From Polaromonas sp. P2-4 (GTDB taxonomy: Bacteria > Pseudomonadota > Gammaproteobacteria > Burkholderiales > Burkholderiaceae_C), in NCBI GenBank assembly GCA_024703855.1, contig CP087965.1, positions 4,084,001-4,148,000 on the forward strand: 64,000 bases of DNA. The letters are read 5' to 3'. Positions within the stretch are counted from its first letter, which is position 1. Each line of letters begins with the position of its first letter. Both the position numbers and the translations under genes were made by a program. The notes beneath the pieces were generated by a model that worked only from the letters and a program-made list of their open reading frames with translations, was not told the origin of the DNA and did no database searches. Shown piece by piece: positions 39,895 to 50,851 of this stretch.

Positions 39895-41571
39895 ATGACA
39901 ACGCAACACACAGAGACTTTTGACTACGTGGTGGTCGGCGCTGGGTCGTCGGGTGCCACGGTGGCTACCCGGCTGGCCGAACGCGGTGCGGGGAAGGTAA
40001 TGCTGCTTGAGGCCGGCGCGCCGTGCGAACGCGACTTCTGGGTGCAGGTGCCGATCGGCGTGGCCAAGCTGCTGCTCAACGGCAAGTACGTGTGGAAGTT
40101 CTCCACCGAGCCACAGTCGCAGCTCGCCGGCCAGACGATTTACTGGCCGCGTGGCCGTATGCCAGGTGGGTCAAGTTCGGTTAACGGCATGATTTACGTG
40201 CGCGGCGAGCCCGCCGAATTCGATCACTGGGCCGAACTCGGCAATCAGGGGTGGGACTATGCGTCGCTGCTGCCCTACTTCAAGCGTCTGGAGAGCGTCG
40301 CTTTCGGCGAAGAAGCATACCGCGGCCGGAGCGGGGCCGATCCGGGTGTCCTCGGTGGCGGAGGTGAACCCCAATCCATTGAGCGACGCCTTTATTAGCG
40401 CGTGCAGGCAGGCCGGCATCCCGCTCACCGAGGACTACAACGGCACCGCCTATGAGGGTGTCAGTTACCTTCAGCTATCGGTCGGCGGCGGTCGGCGTTG
40501 CAGCACCGCAGTCGGCTACCTGCACGGCCGCCCTCAGCAAAACCTGCGTATTGCCACTGAAGCACTGGCGACCCGCCTGCTGTTCGATGGCAGCCGGGTG
40601 ACCGGCGTCGAATATATGCAGGGCGGGCAGACACGACGCGCGATGGCGGCACGCGAGATGATCGTTAGCGCTGGTCCGATCAAATCGCCGCAACTGCTGG
40701 AACTCTCAGGAATCGGCGACGCGCATCGCCTGCAGACACTGGGTATTCCGGTGCGCATGAACCTGCCTGGTGTTGGCGAAAACCTGATCGACCATCTCCA
40801 ATCGCGTATCACCTACGAATGCACGCGCCCGATTACCCTGAACGAGATCATGCATAACCCCTTGCGACAGGGTTGGATGGGGCTGCGCTACCTGATGACG
40901 CGCCGTGGCATCATGGCAACGCCCTCGGTGACGGCCCAGGCGCTGGCGCGTTGCGGGCCAGATGACGCACGCCCGGGCGTGAAGATCCAGATCGGGCACC
41001 TTAGCGGCTCCGACCGATACTCCGGCAAGGGCTTTGGGCTCGACCGCTTCCCGGGCTTTAACGTGGGCTTCTTCCAGCTGCGGCCGAAATCTCGTGGTCA
41101 CCTGCACATTCGCAGCACGAATCCCTTGGATGATCCCATTATCGAGCCCCGATACCTTTGTGACGGGGATGACCAGCAGGTCATGTTGGAAGCCTTGCGC
41201 TTGTCGCGCAAGATCGCCCAGCAGTCCAGCATGGCTGCACTGGTCTGCGCGAAACGCGGCCGGGGATCGACGTGCAGGATGAACAGGCGTTGCTCCAGTA
41301 CATCAAGACCTCGGGCCAGACGAGCTGGCATCCGATCGGAACCTGCAAGATGGGCGTCGACGCCATGGCGGTGGTCGATCCGCAACTGCGGGTGCGCGGC
41401 GTCAGCGGCTTGCGGGTCGTCGATTCCTCGGTGATGCCGACCATGTGCTCGCCCAATACCAATGCCGCGTCCATCATGATTGGCGAGAAGGCTGCCGATT
41501 TGATACTGTCCGCGCAGAGGTATAAGTTTGAGAGCGAAGAGGTCCGGGCAAGCGACGCAGCCATTGCGTGA
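39895..41571 (+). CDS. GMC-family FAD alcohol dehydrogenase/oxidase (two frameshifts)
   Basis: The choline-dehydrogenase-like protein oxidises an alcohol to an aldehyde. FAD motif VVGAGSSGATVATRLAE is at the N-terminus, followed by GRMPGGSSSVNGMIYVRG, SAGPIKSPQLLELSGIG, and the C-terminal SWHPIGTCKMG (active-site His) and NTNAASIMIGEKAADLI. Frames change near 40340 and 41255. Corrected length is about 558 residues. With the upstream aldehyde dehydrogenase it would convert an alcohol to an acid. The DUF3422 gene starts 19 bases after the stop. Confidence 0.87.
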
Positions 41572-41590
41572 GACTTCAACGGGCGAATAG

Positions 41591-42936
41591 GTGATGGAGG
41601 ATCGACTGATGGACCATCGCCTGCGTGCCAGCCTGGCGCACGAGTTGCATGCGCGGCCGTTTCTCCGTATTGCCGGCTCGGTGTCGCTGACGCACATTGC
41701 CATCTACACCGATGGCGACAAGAGCATTCACGAAGCGCTCCTGAGATCGTTGTGCCGGCTCACCGGCCTTGCCGCGCCAGTCGACGACGCGACGCATTAC
41801 TCGGCATGCTGGAGCGCCGAGAAACAATTGAAGTGGGAGCGGCACACTGAATTCTCCACCTTCAGCTTTGTTGCAAGTCGACATGACACCGATTACTTCT
41901 CGGGGCTGGCAACGGAACAAGTGCCACCCGAGTGGTTCGATCCAATCGAAGGCAAGCGCTTCGTGGCGATCCGGATGGAGTTTGTGTCTGGCAAGGAAGC
42001 CGCAACGGCGCGTGCCGCCGTGCACCAATGGATCGACGGATCGGCCATGGTCGGCAGCAACGTGCTGGGCGCTGGACAGGTGTTTTGCGACTGGACCATC
42101 AAGCCGGACGGATTCTCGCGTTTCCTGGTGATCGACAACGGCTTGCGTGAAATACAGGGCGGGCGCCTGCTTCAGCGTCTCTACGAAATCGAGGCGTACC
42201 GAATGATGGCCTTGCTGGCCTTGCCGGTCGCGCGAACTGGGTAGAAGTCTGGCCGAGCTGCAGCTGTCCTTCACGCCCTTGATGGATAGCATGGACGTGA
42301 GCCCGAGGGCGCATGATGATGCAGAATTGCTCGGCCAGCTCACGCATCTGGCGGTACGCATCGAGGCGCTGGTCGGCTCGGGCGGGCGCTTCAGCGCGTC
42401 TCGCGCCTATGAAAAACTGGTGCGAGCGCGCATTCAGGAACTGCGGGAAGAGCGGATCGAAGGCATGCCGACGATTGCCGAGTTCATGGAGCGCCGATTC
42501 GGCCCGGCTATGGATACCTGCAAGGCCGTATGGGAGCGCCACGAACAGTTCGCTGGCCGCGTCGCGAGGGCGGTCGACCTGCTGCGCACGCGTCAATCTC
42601 GCGCAGGAGGAGGACACGACCCGTTTGTTGGAAGGAATGAATCAGACCGCCCGCAGCCAGTTGAGACTTCAGCATGCGGTCGAGGGCCTGTCCGTTGCGG
42701 CTATCTCGTACTACGTGCTGTCACTGACCGCTGCCGCACTCAGAGCGCTGCACGCCGCGCACTTTCCGCTCGACCCGGAACTTATCGAAGGGATATTGAT
42801 CGTCCCGGTCGTCCTGCTGGTTGTGCTCGCCACGAGGCGCCACGAGGCGCCCCGCGCGCCTGAGCGATGTCAGCGGAGCATGGCCGTTTCAAGGCCAGCC
42901 GTCCCTGAACTGACTGAGCGAAATCACGTTTCGTGA
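41591..42936 (+). CDS. DUF3422 family membrane protein (two frameshifts)
   Basis: The N-terminal part reads HRLRASLAHELHARPFLRI, typical of DUF3422, and the C-terminal third has two membrane segments (VAAISYYVLSLTAAALRALH and LIVPVVLLVVLATRR). Frames change near 42238 and 42592; corrected length is about 447 residues. The function is unknown; in family members the soluble domain faces the cytoplasm. A short internal part of a related gene is stranded at 14.4 kb. A tandem CCACGAGGCG repeat occurs near 42831-42850. Confidence 0.82.
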
Positions 42937-43051
42937 TGGCGGCGGTGATGAGCATGACAGGCGATGAAAACGACTTGCGGACTCATGGGTGTGAATGGGA
43001 GAATCAAACACCACTGAAGGACGTCCTGGTTCTTTTTGAGAGAACGTGCGA

Positions 43052-43979
43052 ATGGCAAAAACAATCAACGAGAGCCGCATAACGTATCTGTACGAGGCAG
43101 TGCGATGTGGTAGCGTGCGCTGCCGCCGACAGTCTTGATGTGGCGCCTTCCGCGGTCAGCAGACAGATTGCTTTGTTGGAACAAGAAGTCGAGACACCTC
43201 TGGTCGAGCGACACAAGCGCGGCGTCAGGCCGACTGAGGCCGGCGCACTGCTGATTGAGTATATTGGCCAGCAACGTTCGCACCAGGCGGATCTGCTCTC
43301 CAAGCTCCAGGAAATCCTGGGGCTCCGACGCGGTACGGTTGCCGTGGTAATGGGGGATGGCTTTGTGTCGGCCATGGTTGCCGGCCCGATCAAGCAGTTT
43401 TGCCAACAGTATCCAGAGATTTCGGTAACCCTGGATATTTGTGGCACCAACGATGTGATGCGGAAGGTGTCGGAGGATGAAGCGGAAATCGGCCTGGTAT
43501 TCAACCCGCCGTCGGACGCCAGGATAGTTTGCCGAGCCAGTTCCCATCAGCCTCTGCACGCGATTGTCAGCCCCAGGTTTCCGGTGCTTGGCACAGTGAA
43601 ATCGGTCACCTTGCACGACCTCCTTCCGTATCCGGTAGCACTGACGCATCCAGCGTACGGCACGCGGCAGCTTGTCGATGCCGCAATGATGCTCGACAAG
43701 GTCAGGCTTACACCAACGATTACAACAAACTCGGCTGCCGTCCTGAAGATCTTCGCGACAAGTGACCTCGGTTTCACCTTTCTATCTCCACTCTCCATCG
43801 CCACGGAATTGGCGACCGGCGAATTGATAGCGGTTCCCGTCCAAAATCCCTTGCTCCAGAATTCCGAGGCACACGTTGTGACGCGTGTTGGCCGCCAGCT
43901 TTCTCCCGCGGCCAACCGTTTGCTCCAGAAGCTCAATACGCAGATGCGGCAGTACCGCCTCGACGGGCCGGCCGCGTGA
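43052..43979 (+). CDS. LysR-family transcriptional regulator (one frameshift)
   Basis: The winged-helix part reads ITYLYEAVRCGS, then AADSLDVAPSAVSRQIALLE; the ligand-binding domain has VAVVMGDGFVSAMVAGPIKQ and HPAYGTRQLVDAA. The start ATG 43052 and first 22 codons are in another frame because a GC pair appears to be lost in GTGCGCTGCC near 43112. Corrected length is about 309 residues. It may control the GMC/DUF3422/aldehyde dehydrogenase genes upstream, but no operator is assigned. Confidence 0.82.
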
Positions 43980-44008
43980 CTGGCTCGTTTTCGGCGGGTT
44001 CGGTGAAA

Positions 44009-44345
44009 CATCGCCGAACTTCAGGTCTACGGTGCCCGCAAGGTCTGGTTTGAGTTCCTGCGCGAGGCCATCGCGGTGGCGCCCCCGCATTGAGTCAATC
44101 GCATGCACGGCCGTGTCGCGCGAAGTCTCGATGCGCTTTTGTGCAGTCTGCAGCACGAGCGAGACATCTCGATGTTGACGCCAGTACGAAATTGCCCCAG
44201 GCTGCCGATTTTGACTGCTCCATGCCAAATCTCTGAAGTCCCAATGTTGACAACTGTTTACGTCGTCATCTGGTGGGTCAATGATTTCTGGCAGCTTGGG
44301 GCAATTTCGCGTTGGCGCCAACACCGGTGGGCATGTTGAAAATTG
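44009..44345. mobile_element. Insertion-sequence debris with an inverted repeat
   Basis: An IS3 OrfB scrap (ELQVYGARKVW, 44009-44050) is followed by an imperfect inverted repeat of about 32 bases: the arm around 44177-44208 contains CGAAATTGCCCCAGGCTGCC and the arm around 44287-44319 contains the near complement. The arms look like two ends of an insertion sequence collapsed onto each other with the interior lost. No transposase frame remains between them. Confidence 0.5.
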
Positions 44346-44444
44346 CCGTACCAGCCCATCAGGGTCGGATTGCGTGACGCAATCACGCCCTCGATGGAAC
44401 CTCCAGCGATTGTGGGGCGTCCGGTCACGAATTTGATCCCCGTA

Positions 44445-44730
44445 ACGCCATCAGACTTTTCTTGCGCACCCAACGCTTTCCTGCTTCAAATCGATACCCA
44501 AGAAACTCGAACCCTTGATCGTCCACCCGGCAATCACCAAGATGGGTTTTATGCGGATGCAGCGCCAATCCCTTCGCACTCATCCAAGCACGCATGCGGG
44601 CCAGCGCCAGTTGCGCCTCCTCCCGAGTGCGACACTACACCATGGTGTCACCTGCATATCGCACCATTGCCAACCCCGCTTCACGCATTTCAACGTCCAG
44701 CTCGTGAGGGTAGACGTTGGCGCACACCAA
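44445..44730 (-). pseudogene. Group II intron reverse transcriptase remnant
   Basis: Reading leftward: NVYPHELDVEM, then AMVRYAGDTMV, a TAG stop, CRTREEAQLALARMRAWMSA, LHPHKTHLGDCRVDDQGFEF and LGYRFEAGKRWVRKKS. These are the palm and thumb-proximal motifs of bacterial intron reverse transcriptases. The catalytic YADD is YAGD and the next codons include an in-frame stop, so it is dead. N-terminal and maturase domains are missing. Confidence 0.8.
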
Positions 44731-44921
44731 GAGCATCACCTCTTGCCGGTGGCGGAAGCATGTCGAGATCACCAGACATAGTCCGGACGTCCCGCAGGCA
44801 TTGAAAAAGAAAAGACATTGCCAGCTCCGTTTGATGACGAAGCCGCAAGTCCAAGAACCAGATTCATTCGCATGACTGAGATTCGTCGCTAATCAGGTGA
44901 CATTCTGATCTCTTGTTGTTC

Positions 44922-47900
44922 TCAGGCCACCTTCCTCAACGAAATCACGCGGCGCTGCAAGACAGCAAGCAGTTCGGCTTCGCGCTTGCGCACCGGCTCG
45001 ATGCTCTTCGCACGAACATGACCGTAGCCCCGGATCTGCTCCGGCAGGGAGGCGAGCGCCACAGCTGCGTCGTAATGCGATGCGTCTTTGCTCACCTCGA
45101 GAGTCGAAAGGGCCGTCTTGATGGTTTCCTCGTACCGCGTAATGAGCGAACGTTCCATGCGCCGTTCGTCTGTGTAACTAAACACATCGAAGGCTGTGCC
45201 GCGCACGAAGCGAAGTTTTGCAAGGACGCGAAAGACCGGAATGATCCAGGCGCCGAACTCGGATTTCTTCTGCTCGCCCGTTGCGGGATCGCGCTTGGAC
45301 AACAGCGGAGGCGCCAGATTGAAGACAAGTTTGTAGTCACCTTCAAATTGCTGCGACACGCTTTCCAGGAAACCGCTTTGAACATGCAGGCGCGCAACCT
45401 CGTACTCATCCTTGATTGCAAGCAACTTGAAGTAGTACTTCGCGGCCGCTTCGGTAAGAGAGTTGCGGCCAGGAAATTCACGTTGCTCTACGGCACGCAC
45501 GCGATTCACTAGAGCGATGTATCGCTGCGCATAGGCCTCGTTCTGGTAGTCGGTGAGGAACTTTACGCGGGTTGCGATGGCGTCTTCCGGGCTCTTCACC
45601 GGCGCCGGCGAGACGCTCGCACTCATTGATGCCCGCTTTGACGCCAGCAGGCGCTCAACTGCCTTCGGATCCACCGCAGTACGCCGTCCCCACAGAAAGG
45701 CGTCCTTGTTCATTTGTTGCGCCGCGCCATTGAGGACAATGGCAGCGTCGATGGACTCTGCCGAAATAGGAATCAAGCCGCGCTGATACGCAAAACCGAG
45801 CATGAACATATTCGCGGCAATGCTGTCACCCATAAGTGCGGTGGCAATTCGACCGGCATCAATGAACTCTGCGCAGTCGTCGCCCACGGCGTCGATCACA
45901 TTACCGCGAAGTCCGCCGCTCGGGTACTGCATGTCCGCATCGCGCGTGAATTCGCCCGGCATCGTCTCTTGGGTGTTGACCAGCATCTTGGTGCTGCCAT
46001 GCCGCGTCGCAGCCAAGGTCTTTGAGTTGCCGGCAACGATCATGTCGCACCCCAGCACAAGGTCTGCCCCGCCCTCAGCGATGCGGATGGTCTTGATCGA
46101 TTCTGGCGATGGACCGAATCGCAGATGGCTCCAGACTGACCCCCCTTCTGCGCCAGCCCGGCCATATCCAGGATGCCACAGCCGCGACCTTCCAAATGCG
46201 CCGCCATTCCGAGGATCGCGCCGATCGTAACGACGCCCGTGCCGCCCATGCCGGTCACCATGATGCTGTACACGCGGTGGTCAATGGACGGCAGCACGGG
46301 CTCTGGCAACGCTGCAAACACTGTGGCGTCTGTCACGCGTTCCGGCTTGCGCAGCTTGCCACCAAGCACGGTCACAAAGCTCGGGCAAAACCCCTTGACA
46401 CAGGAGTAGTCCTTGTTGCACGAGGATTGATCGATCGTCCTCTTGCGTCCGAGTTCGGTCTCCAATGGTTGCACTGAGACGCAGTTGGACTTCACGCCGC
46501 AATCGCCGCAGCCTTCGCAGACCAGGTCATTGATCAAGATGCGCTTGGCCGGGTCGGGGAAAGAGCCGCGTTTGCGGCGGCGGCGTTTTTCTGCAGCGCA
46601 GGTCTGGTCGTAGATCAGGGCAGTCGTGCCCTCGATTTCGCGCAATTCGCGCTGGACTTCATTGATCGTGTCCCGGTGATGAACCGTCACCCCGGTCGGC
46701 CAGACGATACCCGCCGGGTACTTGTTCGGCTCGTCGGTGACCACGACGATACGCTTTACGCCTTCGGCATGAACCTGATGCGCGATGGTCGGCACGTCGA
46801 GATTCCCGTCGTGCCGTTGTCCGCCCGTCATGGCGACAGCGTCATTGAAAAGAATCTTGTAGGTGATATTGGTTTTGGCCGCGACAGCGGCACGAATCGC
46901 CAGCAGACCCGAGTGGAAGTAGGTGCCGTCGCCGATGTTCTGGAACATGTGTTTGCGCCTGAGAAAACGGTGCTTCGCCAACCCACGACATGCCCTCGGC
47001 TCCCATCTGCGTGTAACCGGTGGTAGAACGATCCATTGTTTGCGCCATCCAGCTGCAGCCAATGCCCGCATAGCCTTTGCTGCCCTCTGGAAGCACTGTC
47101 GACGAGCTGTGCGGGCACCCGCTGCAGAAGTAGAAGCTGCGCGACAGGATGTCGATCACGCCCTTGGGCGCGCGGTACGCACACGAATCTCTTCGAGGCG
47201 TTGACGCAGCGCCGCGTTGTCTGCGAGAGCCAGCAGCCGTTCCCCGATCGCGATAGCGATCTGGTTGGAGTCGAGCGCCATTTCGGACTGCAGCAGCGTT
47301 TGCCCGTTTTCGTCGCGCTTGCCGACGATGGCTGGTGCGTGCGCGCGGCCGTAAAGCTGCTCCTTGAGTTGGAATTCGATCAGGCTGCGCTTTTCTTCGA
47401 CCACCAGAATCTTCTCGAGTCCTTCGGCAAACTCGACCGCGCCCTGCGGCTCCAGCGGCCAGGGCATGCCGACCTTGTAGAGGCGCAGGCCCAATTCGGC
47501 GGCGGCCTGCTCAGACAAGTTCAACTCGTCGAGCGCCTGCAGCACATCGAGATAGCTCTTGCCGTGCGAGACGACGCCCAACTTCGCCTGCGGCCCGTCG
47601 ATGATGATGCGGTCGATGCGGTTGCTGCGCGCGAAGGCTGTCACCGCGCCCAGTTTGTAGCGATGCAGCCGCGCCTCCTGCGCATGTGGCTTGTCGGGCT
47701 GGCGAATGTTCACGCCGTCGGGCGGAAGGTCCACGCCCTCGGGCAGAGCGATCTTCACGCGGTCGATGTCGACGTCGATCGACGCGGTGGCTTCGACCGT
47801 GTCCTTCACGCACTTGATGCCGACCCAACAGCCGCTAAAGCGCGACATGGCCCAGCCGAGCACACCGTAGTCGAGGATCTCCTGCACGCCCGCGGGGCTC

Positions 47901-48412
47901 AGTACGGGGATCATCGCGTCAACCATCGCGAAATCGCTCTGGTGGCAGGTAGTCGACGACTCGCAGGTGTGGTCGTCACCCATGAGCACCAGCACGCCGC
48001 CGAGCTTGGATGAGCCGGCCAGATTGCCATGCCGGAAGGCATCGCCGGTACGGTCAACGCCCGGCCCCTTGCCGTACCACAGCGCGAACACACCGTCGTA
48101 CTTTCCTTCGCCACCAATTTCTGCCTGTTGTGAACCCCAGACGGCCGTAGCGGCCAAGTCTTCGTTCACGCCTGGGACAAAAACGACGTTGTGGGCACCA
48201 AGATGCTTCTTGGCTTTACCGATCTGGTCATCAAAATTGCCCAGCGGCGAGCCGCGGTAACCGCTGATGTAGCCAGCGGTGTTGTGCCCCTGCTGGCGGT
48301 CGCGCTGTTGCTGCGTCATCGGCAAGCGAACCAACGCCTGGGTGCCGGTGATGAAGATGCGCCCTTCAGTGAGAGTGTACTTGTCATCCAGTGTGAGTGT
48401 TTTCAGTTGCAT
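44922..48412 (-). CDS. Fused indolepyruvate ferredoxin oxidoreductase, copy 2 (three frameshifts)
   Basis: It has the same architecture and reaction as the gene at 25.3 kb but is clearly diverged: ISGYRGSPLGNFDDQ, WYGKGPGVDRTGDAF, YFCSGCPHSSSTVLPEG, GDGTYFHSGLLAIR, CEGCGDCGVKSNC, CVKGFC, MGGTGVVTIGAILG and a C-terminal region ending EQIRGYGHVRAKSIEPV. Frames change near 47158, 46958 and 46130. Corrected length is about 1,160 residues. It is the last gene of a five-gene minus-strand operon and starts 45 bases after the acyl-CoA dehydrogenase. The two paralogues probably handle different 2-oxo acids. Confidence 0.88.
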
Positions 48413-48457
48413 GGCAGTTCTCGATTTCGTAGGGTGCTGGTTATGAATATGTCTGAC

Positions 48458-49653
48458 TCAATCCCACCGCCAGAACTGATCGCCCTCGGACATCAGGAGG
48501 CGTGCGAGAACCATCTTGTGGACCTCCGAAGCGCCATCGACGAGCCGCGCCTGGCCGCGTACCGATAGATCCATTCGAGAGGGGTGTCTTTGGAATAGCC
48601 GCGGGCGCCATTGAGCTGGATCGCGGTGTCAACGGCCTTGTGCAAGGCTTCCGCGACCACGACCTTGGCCATCGAGACTTCCTTGCGCGCGAAATCGCCC
48701 TGGTCAAGCCGCGCCGCTGCGCGCATGGTCAACAGGCGGCCGATCTCGATCTGCATGGCTGCCTCGCCGAGCATCATCTGCACGCCCTCACGGTCTGCAA
48801 GCAGTACACCGCCGCTTCGGCGTGTTCCCACATGATCACGGGCGATTTCCATCGAGCGTCGAGCCAGACCGAGCCAGCGCATGCAGTGGGTCAGCCGCGC
48901 GGTGCCCAAGCGAATTTGGGTCAGCTTCAGCCCGTCCCCCACCTGCATCAGGCGGTTTTCATCAGGAATCTCAAGCCCATCGAACTCAAGTTCGCAGTGA
49001 CCGCCGTGCTCCTCGGGACCCATGATGGGAATGCGGCGAACGATTCTCCAACCCGGTTGGTCTGCATGGAACAAGAAGGCGGTCAGACCTTTGCGCGGAT
49101 CATCGGAGGTCTTGGCAATCAGAATGAAGTGGCTCACGACTTCGGCAGCGGTGATGAACCACTTTCGGCCATTGATGATCCACCGATCACCCTCGCGGCG
49201 TGCCGTCGTTTGCATCATGGAGGGGTCGGAGCCCGCTCCTGGTGCTGGCTCGGTCATGACGAACGCGGACCGCACCTCGCCGTTCACGATCGGCTGCAGC
49301 CAACGAGTCTTCTGCTCCTCGGTAGCGACCTTCTCCAGCACAATCATGTTCCCGTCATCGGGCGGCGCGCTGTTGAACACGACTGGACCGAAGCGCGACC
49401 GGTTCATCTCCTCGTAGCAAGCAGCCATGGCCGTGATCGAGAGGCCTTGACCGCCCCGCGCAACGGGCATTTGAAGTGCCCAAAGACCTGCTTCACGCGC
49501 CTTGGCGCGGTACTTTGTCAGAGTATCTTCGTTGATGTTTTCGTGAGCGTCGTACGCATCAGGCCGTGCCTCCAGTGGAATCAGTTCGTCGTCCACGAAC
49601 TTCCGAATTCGCAGGCGCAGTGAATCAGTTGATGAATCGAGTTTGAAGTCCAT
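48458..49653 (-). CDS. Acyl-CoA dehydrogenase, LvaC/ACAD-like (C-terminal frameshift)
   Basis: The protein of about 398 residues has FVMTEPAPGAGSDPSMMQT and WIINGRKWFITAA (FAD and substrate loops) and NGARGYSKDTPLEWIYRYA near the C-terminus, where classical enzymes place their FAD-contact region. A frame change near 48565 precedes the normal end MVLARLLMSEGDQFWRWD at 48458. Next to an APH-type kinase and a DUF6285-like protein it resembles LvaC/ACAD11-type enzymes that process phosphorylated 4-hydroxyacyl-CoA; ordinary 2,3-dehydrogenation is the alternative. Confidence 0.8.
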
Positions 49654-49680
49654 GATGATTTAATGAGGATTTAATGAGGA

Positions 49681-50465
49681 TTAAAGGCTGTTGATGCTGT
49701 GACCGCCGTCCACCGTCAAAACGGCGCCGGTCATGAACGACGATGCGTCGGACGCGAGCAAAAGCAGCGGTCCGTCCAACTCTTCGGGATTTCCTAGGCG
49801 ACGCTGAGGAATCCTTCGGATCAGGGCCTGCCCGGCATCACCGGCGAAAAACGCTTGGTTGAGGTCGGTTTCGAAGTAGCCCGGCGCGACGCGTTGACCC
49901 GAATGGAGTGGCGAGCCAGTTCAATCGCCAGGGCGCGAGTCACGTGCAACAGCGCTGCCTTGCTCGCGGCGTACGCGGGCACCTGTTGGGCCACACGCAG
50001 GCCCAAGATGGAAGCAACGTTGACGATGCTCCCTGGTGAACCGCTGGCAACAAGCCTTTGAGAGAACGCTTGCGCTACGCGCCAAGCGCCGGTGAGGTTG
50101 ACATCGACCACCGCATTCCAATCTGCGTCGGATGTATCCAGTACCGGCGTCGTGTGCGCCACACCAGCATTGTTGATCAGAATCGTTGGTTGCCCCAAAG
50201 CTGTCTGAACCTGGCTCAAGCAGGCCTCCACACTCTCGCGCTGTGTGACGTCCAGTGCGAATGCACGCACGGTCGCCTCCAATCCCTTCTCGGCGGCCGC
50301 CATCTGCAATACCTGTGCGGCGGCCAGACCCAGTTCTAGCCGACGTCCCGCCATTGCGACATTGGCACCGGCATTCAGGAGCGTGGCGCAGAAGTGCAGC
50401 CCAAGGCCGCTGAATCCTCCCGTGACGAGCGCAGTCCGGCCGCGCAGGGAAAACTGATTGCTCAT
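49681..50465 (-). CDS. Short-chain dehydrogenase/reductase (one frameshift)
   Basis: Classical SDR motifs are TGGFSGLGLHF, NNAGVAH, the catalytic Ser in VNVASILG and YAASK. A frame change near 49893 separates the last third, which continues APGYFETDLN and ends VDGGHSINSL at 49681. Corrected length is about 261 residues. Its start overlaps the upstream DUF6285-like gene by four bases (ATGA). By position it corresponds to LvaD, which reduces a 4-oxoacyl-CoA in the levulinate pathway; that assignment is inference. Confidence 0.8.
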
Positions 50466-50851
50466 GGTGTGGCCTCCTTAGCCTTTGGTATAGCCCTGGG
50501 TTGGTCGATGGCGCAGTGGCCCAAGACCGACCGCAGTAAATATGATTCGAGACGCGCGGCTTCTTCGGGCCGAAACTCGGGGTCGAAGGCTCCTGCGCGA
50601 ATTTCTTGAACCAGGCTCTGGCGTAATGCCGAAAGGTCCTCGGGCTGCCCGGGCACGAGCGACTGAAGACCTTCTAGGTCCTGCGCGTCCTGCGCACTAC
50701 CAAGTTCAAGCACTCTGAGCGCGATCCCAATGGCATTGGCCACCATCAGAACGGTCGTACGTGCCTCGCCCGTCAGCTGTGGTAGCACCTGTTGGCGCAT
50801 AGCCTCCAAGGAGGGCTCAAGCAAGTCGACTACGTCGCGGTATGTGTTCAT
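50462..50851 (-). CDS. DUF6285/LvaB-like small protein
   Basis: The intact 129-residue protein, MNTYRDVVDLLEPSLEAMRQ onward, is mostly helical with a conserved LESYLLRSVLGHC stretch near the C-terminus. Small proteins of this kind are found next to APH-family kinases and acyl-CoA dehydrogenases; in the levulinate pathway the comparable LvaB is needed for activity of the kinase LvaA. Both ends overlap neighbouring genes by four bases, so it is translated with them. The match to LvaB rests on context and general resemblance. Confidence 0.7.
   Translation of the reverse strand: MNTYRDVVDLLEPSLEAMRQQVLPQLTGEARTTVLMVANAIGIALRVLELGSAQDAQDLEGLQSLVPGQPEDLSALRQSLVQEIRAGAFDPEFRPEEAARLESYLLRSVLGHCAIDQPRAIPKAKEATP

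Noticed and set aside
47036..48013. 325-codon open frame antisense to the second IOR
   Set aside because: Shadow of the N-terminal IOR domain; no start signal or known domain.
48502..49623. 373-codon open frame antisense to the acyl-CoA dehydrogenase
   Set aside because: The opposite strand encodes a conserved dehydrogenase in the operon direction; the antisense product is low-complexity and His/Arg-rich.
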